64,000 nucleotides of DNA from Alitta virens. Taxonomy: Eukaryota; Annelida; Polychaeta; Phyllodocida; Nereididae. The translations under genes were made by a program, and so were the position numbers. Positions 19,892 through 30,440 of this stretch are shown here, in pieces. The stretch covers positions 9,445,526-9,509,525 of the forward strand of contig OW028581.1 of the NCBI GenBank assembly GCA_932294295.1, written 5' to 3'. The notes under the pieces were generated by a model. It saw nothing but the letters and a program-made list of their open reading frames with translations. It ran no database searches and was not told the origin of the DNA. Position 1 is the stretch's first letter. Every line of letters begins with the position of its first letter.

Positions 19892-20282
19892 TTAATCAAT
19901 CTTAACCTAGAGAGCCTCTACATAGCCCACTCAGGTGCTGATGAGGCGTTAAACAATAACTCACACACACCAAATATAGATAATCAATCTTAACCTAGAG
20001 AGCCTCTACATAGCCCACTCAGGTGCTGATGAGGCGTTAAACCATAACACACACACACACACACACACACCAAATATAGATAATCTTAACCTAGAGATCC
20101 TCTACATAGCCCACTCAGGTGCTGATGAGGCGTTAAACAGTAACTTTTTTTTATTTTTTATATGCTTCTGGTTTCTACTACCAAATATAGATAATCAATC
20201 TTAACCAGGAGAGCCTCTACATAGCCCACTCAGGTGCTGATGAGGTGTTAAACAATTACTCACACACACACACACACACACA
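19892..20282 (+). repeat. Four successive copies of the LINE 3' tail
   Basis: The 3' UTR block (cttaacctagagagcctcta ... ctcaggtgctgatgag, gcgttaaacaata) followed by a (CA)n or T-rich tail appears four times in a row, beginning near 19892, 19971, 20071 and 20155. The copies differ slightly: one lacks aatca after agat, and the fourth has gaggtgttaaac and again includes the last ORF codons (atgcttctggtttctacta). Serial insertion of very short LINE copies into the simple-repeat tail of the previous one, or slippage during reverse transcription, would produce this. Confidence 0.85.
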
Positions 20283-21105
20283 TAACCTCCGTATAGAAAC
20301 AGGAAGACATGAAAATCCTAAAATACTATCTGAGGTTAGAACCTGTTTAAAATGTAATCCGAATGAAGTTGAAGATGAAATACACTGTCTTGTGACCTGT
20401 CCAAGCTACTCTTTATTTCGCGAAAATCTAAATACGATAGCAAGGAAATATATTGGTTACTATAATACACTAAACAACATGGTAAAATTTAAAGCCATAA
20501 TGACATCCAAGGAGCCTGAGGTGCTGATAAACCTAGGAAAATTTCTTTTACAAGCTGATGTTTAAACAATGCCTTCATCTGTCTTCAAAAATTGCGCAGT
20601 CATATATATCTTGAACTTTAAAACTGCCTACATGAACTGCGACGATGAAAACTCTTTGTAATTTTGTTTTCTAGAAGTGAAGTCAGATAATCTCTGTAAA
20701 TATATACATATATACTTCCTATTAATTAATATGTATTTAGCTCTTTTTTGAGGTAAAATCATTCTGTAAATAGTTATAACGTACACATTATATAAGGAAT
20801 GTATTTTGTCGAACATGTTAATGTCTATTATATATTATATGTAAAATAAAACTGTGTTTTTGATACAAGCTGTATGTATGAAAGATTCTGATTGGATATT
20901 ATAAGGAGTGGATAAACAGCTAAACTAATGTCAACTTCTATGTAAATACTTTAATTTGGTGGCTGGAACCATCTGTAACTATAGTCTTTGTTGTATTCCC
21001 TTTTTTTTTTGATTATTTTCTGATTGCTTTTATTTCTTTTTATCTTTTGTACTTGTGACATTTATGTCTTTTCTGACATCTTCCGTCAATAAAAATTATA
21101 TATAT
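20283..21105 (+). mobile_element. Second LINE family: ORF2 C-terminus and 3' UTR
   Basis: An open frame to 20565 contains RIETGRHENPKILSEVR, CLKCNPNEVEDEIHCLV and TCPSYSLFRENLN. The C-x-x-C ... E-D-E-x-H ... C arrangement is the zinc-binding C-terminus seen in several LINE ORF2 proteins, but differs from the Nimb-type element. The 3' UTR runs to aataaaaattatatatatc (about 21105), where the 219-bp repeat begins. It is 5'-truncated. The same 3' UTR appears inverted at 21575-21720. Confidence 0.7.
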
Positions 21106-21250
21106 CTAATAAATCGAGTGAGTCGGTGATCTTAATGAACAATTCCGTTTTGGGAATTAAAATATAATGTCAATGAATGTGATTTTCATCAAATGAAGGA
21201 TAAAAGGTCAAATCACAACGGCCTGTGAATTTCATCAAATCAAATGTGTC
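21106..21250 (+). mobile_element. Partial copy of the 219-bp TIR element
   Basis: It matches 13675-13773 and 12880-12960: ctaataaatcgagtgag, ttccgttttgggaatta, atgtcaatgaatgtgatttt, ggcctgtgaatttcatc. It ends near caaatgtgtcattg. With the copies at 12.9-13.8 kb it brackets the whole LINE block. Confidence 0.8.
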
Positions 21251-21574
21251 ATTGTTATCTTTCCTGTACAACTCCAACACGCAAGAGTTTGCATATAAAT
21301 ATGTTAACTCTATAGTTGCACATTACAAAAATTGCAATTTCAATCATCACAAATTCTTGTTTCAATACTGTAACTGGTCATTGTTTTTTTGATAACTTTC
21401 AAATAATTTTGAAAAATTTAAATATGACAAATAAAGTTGCTTTATATTCAGAAATGTGATTGGATAAGTCACTGTACTAACTTATCCAATTAAATTTTTG
21501 AATATGAATCAAATATATTTGTTATATTATAATTTTTCGAAAGCCAATGTTTTACATAATTGATATTTAATATT

Positions 21575-21720
21575 ATATATATAGATTTTATTGACATGTA
21601 AAATATCATAAGTGATACATATGTCATTCAGTTAAAAGATAACATGAAAGAGACATTAATGTAAATACAGAAAGCAATAAAATTTCAATAATCAAGGTTC
21701 CAGCCACCAAGTTAACTATT
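21575..21720 (-). mobile_element. Inverted copy of the second LINE 3' UTR
   Basis: On the minus strand it reads ggtggctggaacc, then a T-rich body, then catgtcaataaaatctatat. This follows the same order as 20958-21105 (ggtggctggaacc ... ccgtcaataaaaattatat). Diverged but collinear. The stretches on either side (21250-21575, 21720-22168) hold nothing I can name. Confidence 0.6.
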
Positions 21721-22168
21721 AATATGTGTTTAAAATCCACATACACAATAAAAAAATACAAGCCGCTAATAAAAACATTTCACTCTTAAAGTCCAAAACT
21801 TACTGGGTAGATATTTGCAGTACTATATTTTCAATCACTGCAAGAACACTAAGCTGTTTCAGAATTCAGTTCAATATTGAGGAAACCTAAAAGTGATTTT
21901 CATAATTCATATTTAATACTCCTGTACATTGGCAGTTTGATTCAATCATTTCACAGATATACCACTAATTATGCCCGAAAATTACCAACTCCTGGAGAAG
22001 TCGTCCGATGAAGATATTCAATTATTCATAACATAGTATAAACTATTAGCAGTATTTCAATGTGAGATACGGGACATCAATTCAACACCTTGAAAGTCAT
22101 GCGATAAGTGTTTTTGAGAAAATAAAATGAATTCTATCTAGTTGTTGATGGTTGTTTTTGTTTTCCAG

Positions 22169-22238
22169 TGACACCTGTCCTTTTAGTGCTTGCAGTGATT
22201 GCAGCGGCAGCCATAATTCCATTGGCTTACTACTTTAT
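22169..22238 (+). CDS. Transmembrane exon of plus-strand receptor-like gene
   Basis: A 70-nt exon, acceptor tgttttccag and donor TTTAT|gtgagt, phase 1 in and phase 2 out. It encodes TPVLLVLAVIAAAAIIPLAY followed by YF, a single membrane span. The phase pattern equals that of the minus-strand receptor exon at 3673-3751, and the following exon is also alike, so the two genes appear to share a C-terminal architecture. The ectodomain exons must lie upstream (left). They are not recognisable between 6.7 and 22.1 kb, where mobile elements dominate, so either they are beyond the minus-strand gene or they have been lost. Confidence 0.7.
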
Positions 22239-22367
22239 GTGAGTACATTTCAATATTGCTTATTTCAACACTTTATGAAATTATTTTCTTCATGTATGCC
22301 ATATCATATTGCATTTAAAACAGAAGGAACATTTTTTTTATAATGTGCTTTAATACTCTGTCCGCAG

Positions 22368-22392
22368 AAAAACCAGGAAACAGCAAGAAGTG
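22368..22392 (+). CDS. Juxtamembrane tail exon
   Basis: A 25-nt micro-exon, acceptor ctctgtccgcag and donor GTG|gtgagt. It completes ATA and reads KTRKQQEV, a basic stop-transfer stretch. It matches IKNRKQLEK in the minus-strand gene (3397-3430). Exit is phase 0, as for all later tail exons. Confidence 0.7.
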
Positions 22393-22498
22393 GTGAGTAC
22401 TTACAAGTTTTATTCTATGTGAATGTTTTGCTTTGTATTTTCAAACAATGCAGTTAGTTCAGTTTTGTTATCGATGAAATATTCATATTAATTTCCAG

Positions 22499-22570
22499 AA
22501 TACAGATGGGTCTCAATTGCCCGAGAATGGAGAAGGATATCCTTCAAATAGGAAACCTATCCCAGGAGAT
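22499..22570 (+). CDS. Cytoplasmic-tail exon
   Basis: A 72-nt exon, acceptor taatttccag and donor GAT|gtaagt, phase 0 at both ends. It reads NTDGSQLPENGEGYPSNRKP followed by IPGD, hydrophilic with no domain. It is the third of six exons that splice in frame through to a stop at 25485. Confidence 0.7.
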
Positions 22571-22791
22571 GTAAGTTAGACTTAAGTATTGCTATCATAA
22601 AATGTGAGATCGCACAGCGCTGTGCCCTGCCCTGCATGCGGGCACTTGTGTGATTGAAATGAGCATTAAAAAAATGTGCTTTTAAAGATTAGATACATTT
22701 CAAATTGAATAGAAAATACTTAAGAATGAATATCAAACTAATTAGCAAAGACCTAAGAATGCATTTATTGTAAGGATTTAATAATATTTAG

Positions 22792-22869
22792 AACGATGTT
22801 GAAGAATCTACAAGTCTGCTTTCTGGTGAATTAAAACAAAAGGAAGATAGAGAAAAAGGATCAGAAGTT
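22792..22869 (+). CDS. Cytoplasmic-tail exon with acidic dileucine motif
   Basis: A 78-nt exon, acceptor aataatatttag and donor GTT|gtaagt, phase 0 at both ends. It begins NDVEESTSLLSGELKQKED. ESTSLL fits the [D/E]xxxL[L/I] sorting signal recognised by AP adaptor complexes, which directs membrane proteins to endosomes and lysosomes. The rest is charged (KQKEDREKGSEV). Confidence 0.7.
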
Positions 22870-25065
22870 GTAAGTATCAAATTTCTTAAGAGATTAATAT
22901 TTTCTATAGTTCACATCTACAATGTTGACCAACGATATCAGAACTCAGTACACAGAATAATTGTACAAATATAAGGCCTGCTGCAAATGTATGTACTTTT
23001 ATGTGAAGCCAGAGCATTGGTCAATGTATTTTTCAGCCGTTTTCAATCCAGACATTATATTTACTTTTCCATATAGGAATTGATAAATTTACAAACAAAA
23101 CGGGTTGAGTTGTACAAAAACAAGTGGTTTTTTGCCGTTTTGCCGTGACATGCCCGCTTTTCTTATTACTTTGAGAAAGCTAATATAGTATGAAAATGTG
23201 AAAAATGTTGTAAAAAGGCTAAAATTTGAATCAAACATTTATGTGTAGTTGATTGATAGGTTCAAAGCACCTGATAATATTCATATTACAACACAAGCTG
23301 AACTAAGCTGTCCCGACCATAATGCATCACCAAAAATTCAGCTTGTGGTTAGAGTGCTATAACTTCACAGCATTTGTAGTTATGGTTCTGATGTTTGGCA
23401 TCTGAGTAGAAAGCTTGTTTACCAAGGAGATTATATATACAAGATGTGTTATGAATATATTCTGAAGTCATAACTGATATTTTATTAATCTCATGAGAAA
23501 AGTCTGTTAGCAATTCCAAAATGATGATAATGATGGAGATTATTTAAATATAATTTGCCTTACACATGATTACTACTCTGAAACATTCACAATGGTGTTT
23601 TCTAAATTGAAAATGTAAGTATCTACAGATGGAAAAAACAGTCTTGAGACTGTATTTTGTTAAAAAAACTCAATGAATTGTAGCTCAATTTTGAATGATT
23701 CGTACGATTACATGATGTATATGGAAAAAATATAAATTTGGAAGTGTTTTATTAATTTTTTTCAAATGTCACTTTTTTTTTCTTTTTTGCACCAGACCAT
23801 AAACCCAACACACATCATGTTAATCTTGCTCATCATGCAAATAGTCATTAAGTATGACCGCTGTAACGTTATCAATGAATATTTATATTGTATTTGTATT
23901 GTTTTGTGTTTATTGACTATAGATTCGATCAAATCTTATTATATATATTACGTATTTTCTTTGAAATTGATCAAAATTCATGGGGATAACGCATACATAG
24001 TCCATTATTGTTATTCAAAAGTCAATATAATTTTAACACATCATAATCGCTCGTTTCAAAGGGGAAAGGTCAAAAGAGAGGTTTGCCCTCCCTGATCACA
24101 TGCTATGTTGATGTCAGATGCTATCTGGGCTGGCATTATGCATGAACTCAGCCTTGCTTTTATCAAAATCTCAATTGATGGGATACCAAGCTCCAGGTAG
24201 ACAAGGTCTGAGGGTGTTGATGTCCTTATTGTTCTTGAGCTGGTTTCAGGTTATCAATTGGCCATGTTTTTTGCATTGTCAAAATTAAATAATTTTGTAT
24301 TCGTATTCGTATCATTACCAACAATTCCAGTATTTGGTACCAAAATTTAAATATAAGGATTTATTTTTCTACCTGCAGCCACAGGCGCCATCCAGCAGAA
24401 GCTGGCATGTCAAGATATATAAGAGATGACAACGCACTGATGCCAGCTGGACAGCGCCTGTGCTGCAGCAAAGCAAAGATGACAGAATGTGAAAAATGTT
24501 CTCAAGGAAAGGCAAGTTTTAAATGTCTATTCTACAGCAATCTACTCATATTTAACATAATGTAATACAATTTTTAAAATATATTTATGATATCAATGTT
24601 TTTAAAAGGAAGCTAAAGCAATACATTTAATGTAGTTGTATCTTATCCAATGTGTACATGTTTTAAAGTTATGGTTTTTATATCATTTTTCTTATTTTAG
24701 TTAATTTATGTACTTGGTATATTTTTTGTTTTTGTTTTATTGTATTAATTGGCCACCTGAAAAACAGTTTGTTCTAATGGTGCTACCCATTTTAAATATA
24801 TTTTAATAAATAAATACAATTTGATCAATAATAACAATAGGTTACTTGGCAAGTTGACAAACTCTATGGTTCAGCTGAGTAAAAAAAAAGTCAACTTTGG
24901 TAATATTCCTCTACAGTTCCTAAGAATACTCATGTATAATGTATAAATAAGCTTCCGAGCAATAACATAACATCTAGGTAAATAGAAATTATGATAAAAA
25001 AGATAAAATATGTGGCACATTCTTAGGTATAAATTAAACCCATGTGCTCTTACATCAAATGACAG
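22870..25065. other. Long intron with foldback and retroposon-like debris
   Basis: Presumed intron between tail exons four and five. It contains a foldback (24373-24468). It also has a possible retroposon 3' end around 24760-24830, with gccacctgaaaaacag and tail taataaataaatac, and an AT-rich run. A perfect palindrome gcacagcgctgtgc lies just outside in the previous intron at 22612-22625. No conserved ORF is seen; the 109-codon frame at 23766-24095 is hydrophobic low-complexity translation of AT-rich DNA. Confidence 0.45.
24373..24468. repeat. Foldback element, arms about 35 bp
   Basis: The left arm ctgcagccacaggcgccatc continues to agaagctggcatgtca (to about 24411). It pairs with the right arm tgatgccagct...ggacagcgcctgtgctgcag (24438-24468). 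The loop is about 25 nt. The higher GC than its surroundings and the terminal CTGCAG on both ends suggest a small insertion. Confidence 0.7.
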
Positions 25066-25128
25066 GTACCGCCTCCTGAGCGTAAACCATTACTCAAAAA
25101 TGAAAATGAGGGAAATCAGGAAAATAAA
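25066..25128 (+). CDS. Cytoplasmic-tail exon with second acidic dileucine motif
   Basis: A 63-nt exon, acceptor atcaaatgacag and donor AAA|gtaagt, phase 0 at both ends. It begins VPPPERKPLLKNENEGNQ. ERKPLL fits [D/E]xxxL[L/I] and sits at residues 5-10 of the exon, the same place as ESTSLL in the exon at 22792-22869. This may reflect exon duplication or selection for signal position. Confidence 0.7.
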
Positions 25129-25449
25129 GTAAGTAAATCATAATTATTCACACATTTTTGCACATAAATCTGGTCTTACAAGCATACCTCTGGGCTTTCA
25201 GGAAATTTAATATATACCTTATGGAAAAGGTTACCTCACCCTAAAAACCAACCAAATACACCACAGGAAACGCCAAACTCTGAATAATCTACCTTTGTAA
25301 ATATATACTGAAGACACACTTGATTTGTCCTGGACAGTCAGACATGCATTAAGTGTTGGGCTGCATATATATAGATTAATTTATTCAAATAATTGTTTTT
25401 AAAGAAATGCAAATATATATTATGCAAACTACTTGCCTTTTTTTTTTAG

Positions 25450-25485
25450 AAAGAGCTATTCATAAATGCACCCAAAAAAATCTGA
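25450..25485 (+). CDS. Terminal coding exon of plus-strand receptor-like gene
   Basis: A 36-nt exon after a strong poly-T acceptor (ttttttttttag). It reads KELFINAPKKI then TGA, and phase 0 entry fits the previous donor. The whole tail from membrane span to stop is about 100 residues. The nearest polyadenylation signal is AATAAA at 25987-25992, giving a 3' UTR of about 500 nt. Confidence 0.65.
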   Translation, partial: KELFINAPKKI

Positions 25486-25986
25486 TGGTCATGTCATCCA
25501 CTTAATTTTCCTTTGCTGTTATAATTTATTACAAGCATTGAATGGTACATAAATGTGATAGAGGAAATTGTATTTTATCATTTGCAGGAAGAAACATACC
25601 TGTGTGACCACGCATGGTTTTCGGTGGATGGCATCAAAACATCACTAATGATATGGTATAATTATTGATTTAAGTTTATTTATAATATAATGATTTGGGT
25701 ATTCAATTAACATGTACTCATTTTGTGTTCATTATATGATTTAGGTCAAAATGGTCAATAAATGATTAGCTTTATGGTGTCAAGTTATTGATTTTCTAGC
25801 CAAATGCAAGAATGTGTGAAACACATTGGGGATGATTTCCTCATTCTCATGTGATTTCTTGTGGGGCTAAGACCTAAATGATATTTATTCTTGAAATTAC
25901 ATAGTTTATTACTCTTCAATTTCTGGAATGAAGCAGTAGAAGTATACATTTATGGTAACCCCAACTAGGGGTTATTGCTGTTATTG

Positions 25987-25992
25987 AATAAA
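25987..25992 (+). promoter_or_regulatory. Candidate polyadenylation signal AATAAA
   Basis: AATAAA in ttattgaataaacgattg, downstream of the plus-strand receptor stop at 25485. Other AATAAA-like hexamers are frequent in this AT-rich DNA, so assignment is by position only. Confidence 0.4.
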
Positions 25993-25999
25993 CGATTGA

Positions 26000-27476
26000 A
26001 CTTGGAAATACAACCGACTCTTGGTGTTCATTTACAAGACAGTTACACTAAGAAAAAGAAATCTATACCCGGAAAAAGTGCAGTATAGCAGACCCAGATT
26101 TATGACCATGTTTAACAAGCCTCATTACCGGGCCATGACGTAAAAATGCTTGAAATCAATGTATGATGTCACAAACTAATGTAGTTATGACGATGGTTTT
26201 CATCTTCACAGTAAAGACAGTTTTTTTTTTGCTTTTGAGAACATATAATTGTGAAAACAGTGACATGAATAATTCAGTTGTAATTATTGCATATATAGCA
26301 ATTTTAATAACTTGCTATTTCAGTCATGGACCGAATAAAACAAGAACTACAAAAAAACATGAGTGGCAATGCAAGTAGAACTTGGTCAAAAAGTACGTAA
26401 CATGGTATGGCAGCAATTTTTTTGTTGATACTGGATAATTTGAGGGTGCTGATTCCAAATCTGACATGTGCCAGTTTGGCATCCTTGAGCATTTTGAGAT
26501 ATTCACAAAACAGTTGCCATGATAAAAAAATTAGCATTTTCAATATTTCACAGAAAATGTGAATTAGCAAGATTGCTATAATCCATAGGTACAACTAATG
26601 TTATAAAATCAATAGTCAGGGATATAGGAAATACTGAAAATACATTGGAGGTCAAAGATCAAGGACACTTGACCTCCAATGGAATGAAGTTAACTATTTA
26701 TAATTTGATTAAATGATAATTAGAATACATGGATCAGCGGTTAAAATAATGAATTAAGTAGTGCAATATTATGACTAATAGTATATAACATATCAGCCTC
26801 CCTATGCATTTAATTTTTCTCTGTGCTACTTACTGCTTTCTGATCTTGCAAATTCCTCTGTTGCCACTCGTCATTTTAGGATTATTTAAGCTGCTTGTTC
26901 CAACCTTTGTAGGTTATTGTACTTTTGTTTGCTGTTAATATGGAATAAAGCACTTTCCTTTGTAAGTGTCTTGGGCTACAATGAATTTGTTACATACATA
27001 AGGAGTGAATGAAGTTAACTATTTGTAATTAGATTTAAAAAAAAATAAAAATAACTGCATATTGAGGACATAGGGAAAATCCCGACATTTGATGTGTAAA
27101 TAAAACTAGTTTATTATATATACACTGTATTATCGCCACGGTCTGATTGTAATCTAAAAATTATAGCTAACAACAAGGTCATTAAGAGGCATTTCCTGCA
27201 AAAATTGACCCAATATGAAAATATCTGGAATGTGGTAGGTCATGGATTTTGATAAAATTATTGAAGTTTTATGGTACCAAAAACATTTCATAAAATATTA
27301 TAGCTCAGGGGCAAGCTGTTGCCATGGTAGCATGTTTAAAATATTTAGGCTGTTTCCGGAAGTTCTATTTTTTGCATTGTTTTAGAAAAAAAAAGATTGT
27401 TTAAAAGGTTGAATATTTGTCATCGAGATCTTCTCCCAGATATTATATTCATAATATATCTGATCATAAAAATTTA
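26000..27476. other. Intergenic stretch with a hairpin and a spaced direct repeat
   Basis: No gene recognised. Two local structures stand out. A 13-bp perfect inverted repeat, cattggaggtcaa (26643-26655) with ttgacctccaatg (26669-26681), has a 13-nt loop. A direct repeat, gaatgaagttaactattt, occurs near 26683 and 27006, about 320 bp apart, with related sequence following each (ataatttgatt and gtaattagatt). The latter could be the target duplication of an inserted retroposon, since the sequence before the second copy has an aataaag-containing end. Confidence 0.45.
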
Positions 27477-27822
27477 ATCTCAAAGATGCAGACAGTACAG
27501 AAATCAGAGTCGGCACCTCAAAAGTTACCAGCAGCAAAGTAGTTAAAAACATTGGTGCATTCCTAGACCAAAACATGAGCATGGAAGAACAGGGGAAAAA
27601 TAAAATAAAACGCTGTTATTGCCAACTTCGACAAATAGCGCATATTAGACCCTCACTAACAAAGGATGCCACCAAGATATTGATCAACAGCACCAACACA
27701 TCACGTCTTGACTTTATGAATAGCCTCTTGATGGTGAGAAACTTTAATTTATATTCAAGTAATAAAATCTTGGTTCTCTTGAGAAACGAAGCTTCACGAG
27801 CCATAAATATTTGGGGACTTTA
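27477..27822 (+). pseudogene. LINE reverse-transcriptase fragment (CR1/L2-like)
   Basis: An open frame encodes VVKNIGAFLDQNMSMEEQ, CYCQLRQIAHIRPSLTKDA and INSTNTSRLDFMNSLLM. This is the stretch after the catalytic box in CR1/L2-like LINEs, usually seen as N-L-G-V-x-x-D ... Y-x-x-L-R-x-I-x-x-I-R ... S-R-L-D-Y-x-N-S-L-L. Only about 115 codons remain, with a stop after NIWGL. It is a third LINE family in the window. Confidence 0.7.
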
Positions 27823-27905
27823 GCATTGAAAATATAGGAAATTGCTGCATTGTTTTCATTGACCTCTGCAGGTGCCATGTGAATGGCTGAGTGTTGTGTG
27901 TTATT

Positions 27906-28509
27906 TTAGGACTTTACAATATCATTTAATATGTCTGTGTATTTAAGTGTTTGGTTTTCATAGAAGTAGCTGTATAACCTGTTTTCTAATTTTCTGTTTA
28001 ACCTGTTACAGTATGATGCTTTGTGCAAGCCATATGCAATAATATGGTCTATTTTATGATTTATCAACACTTTTGGAAAGGTGCCCCTAGATACACTGTC
28101 TTCCTTCATTTATTATTTCTTGCATGGCATCTGCAACAGCTCTAGAGGTTTTAGTTTTCAGAGGTTTAACCCATGCAAATCTTGAGAACAGATCAACGCA
28201 TAACAATAGATATTTAACACCATTGTTATATTTTGAAAGATCTGCTTACGGCACCAGGTCTGCATCCCACTGTTAGTCTATATTTTCTACTACAATACGC
28301 TCTGTCTCAAAAATGTATGGTGGTGCGGTGTGGATGGTGTGTGTAGTTTGCTTGTTTAACCATTTTTAACTTTCATAGTCAAAACTTGTTGGTCGATCTT
28401 TTCTACTTTTTACGAAATCCCATAGCTTTGTAGCGCCGTAAAAACTAGCAGGACTGCTGATATTGCAATAAATGTCTGACAAATACGTGTCGATATGATC
28501 CTTACTCAT
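27906..28509 (-). pseudogene. Maverick/Polinton-type integrase remnant
   Basis: Read on the minus strand from an ATG at 28509, it has DHIDTYLSDIYCNISSPASF (N-terminal region), QWDADLVP and YNNGVKYLLLCVDLFSRFAW (integrase core with the first catalytic Asp), and VKPLKTKTSRAVADAMQEII. In another frame it continues with RLNRKLENRLYSYFYENQTL and YTDILNDIV. This wording is typical of the retroviral-like integrase of Maverick/Polinton elements. Several stops, at least one frameshift, and loss of the segment with the second catalytic Asp make it inactive. Polintons are large virus-like DNA transposons. No polymerase B, packaging ATPase or capsid gene is recognisable nearby. Confidence 0.75.
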
Positions 28510-28855
28510 GGTCACACCTTCTAGTTGTTGCAGTGATGAGGATGATTACGTTGATTGTTCATTATTTTCATGTGTAGCTGTCAGCTTACAGTGCGTTTCA
28601 GTTTTGGTAAAGGGAGGAATAAATAGAACTAACCATGTTTCAGACAAGTTCCCTAATGACAGGTTTAATACTATCAGAAATACACCACTTCTGCCTTGGG
28701 TAATACCTTGCCAAGCATTACCCAGTTGTCTGATGTCATGCTATTCTGTGACAGCGACCGTCTGTTTGCATTCTCCATTGTGTAATGCTTACTTCATTGC
28801 ATCAATAGGCTTATATGCAAATTCTTTTATCTTGCATCTTTCTTAGCCATGCATT

Positions 28856-30440
28856 GATGAACCATGTCTTAGGGCGCCATCTATACAAGTTACATACAGA
28901 ATCGTATGGTGCTGCCCCCTGTAGTACATATACTTTACTATGAAATACAACAATGATTCAATGTTTACATGTCAGTCCAGTTTATTGCGACATCAACGGT
29001 TACATTACAAAACAGTATGGTGGGGGATTGCATTCAGTACACTCACTCATAGGATGTTCATCGGTGCTATGAGTAAGACAGCAAGGCACATTTAGAAAAC
29101 ATTCAGGCCTTCGTTTGGTTACATTGTACACACTCTCTGAAATTCTGTAAACTGTTCCCTACAGATACTAATACAGTTCACATTATTACAATGTCCTTGG
29201 GTGATCATCACACTGTTGGATCCTTGGCACATAACAATATAAGTGTTATTGCCTATGCAGGGCAGTTCATCCTTGTCCTTAGATATCAGCATATAGTCCA
29301 TCAGATAGACAACTTTTACCCATGTTCTGAGTCCTATTCTTAAAAATCTCCCCGCAATGATACAACGATCTTTGTTATTATACTACTGAACCATGAATGT
29401 ACTGTACTTGCGATATATCACTTTACATTTACTCATTATATACTACAGGTGTGCTAATCCTCTGTTTTATTGTTTGGTTATATAAATATGCTCCTCTTTT
29501 TGATGGACTTCCACACTGAGGTCTCAAGTTTTTGCAATGACTTCCATAGACATGTCATTATTCAGATTTGTGCATCTTGTGCGAACTTCTTCCACCATGC
29601 CAGGTATATGCATACAGGTTTGAGGGTAGTCTCGTTTGAGGATGGCAAACATGTAAGCAATGCTCTGCTCATCCAACATGTCCAATAAAATGTGATATTG
29701 TGTACTTTTATCTGTATTGGTAATAACATTTATATAGTCACAGTACGTGATATGTTCCATATTTTATAACATTCCGGCAATGTCTTCAAGTCCTACTTCT
29801 TGGCATACTTCATGGGCATATCTTTACAGTAGTTACATTATGGGTGTGTTGAGAGTACAACTTTATCCATCATTACAGGAGTGTCACCACAGCCCACCTG
29901 AGTGATTGTATTCTTGGATCATTCAGGGTTTTGCCATACTTCATACATTACTGTAAACCTGCAAAGAGGGTTATATCTTTCAATTATAGAATTTGTTTGA
30001 AAATCTGTCAAACATTGACATACATCTCCAAAATAGTGTTCATCTTTTGCAGCATCTCTTTCAAGGTAGTGGAGGTCATTACACTTTTCACAATGAGAAT
30101 GTTCATATGCAACCCACCATAAGTGTATGTTATCATAAGCAACATGTTCTGTTTGTTCACCAGTCAGCTGTTGATTTGCTAAAAATGTAATACTCCATGG
30201 TATACCTTTGCTGCACAGTTCCACCATTTGAACGTTTTCAGAGTAATAATCACAACATTTGTCTAAACTGTTAAATCTTCTTGAAGACTCGTACAGTATT
30301 GATAAACACACCGTTTCATTACATTCAGGATATCCAACAGCTATCCAATTAAAGGTCATTGCCATTGTCTCCTCACAGTATATAAATTGCTGCCCCTGTT
30401 GTTTTACTGCAACTGAGATTCAGATTCAGATTCATTCATT
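28856..30440 (-). other. Minus-strand ORF cluster of unknown function
   Basis: Three minus-strand frames follow one another: 29919-30365 (148 residues, ATG start, MAMTFNWIAVGYPECNE ..., many Cys/Trp/His/Tyr), 29524-29760 (78 residues, MEHITYCDYINVITNTD) and 29119-29301 (60 residues). An AATAAA on the minus strand (caataaactgg, near 28980) lies downstream of all three. Composition is unlike the AT-rich background, and the frames are on the same strand as the Polinton integrase immediately to the left, so they may belong to the same element. No family is recognised, and no membrane span or signal peptide is evident. Confidence 0.4.

Noticed and set aside
23766..24095. Plus-strand 109-codon hydrophobic ORF
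   Set aside because: Low-complexity translation of AT-rich intron DNA; not bounded by convincing splice sites.
28508..28846. Plus-strand 112-codon ORF
   Set aside because: Lies largely upstream of and antisense to the degraded Polinton region, with no recognisable content.
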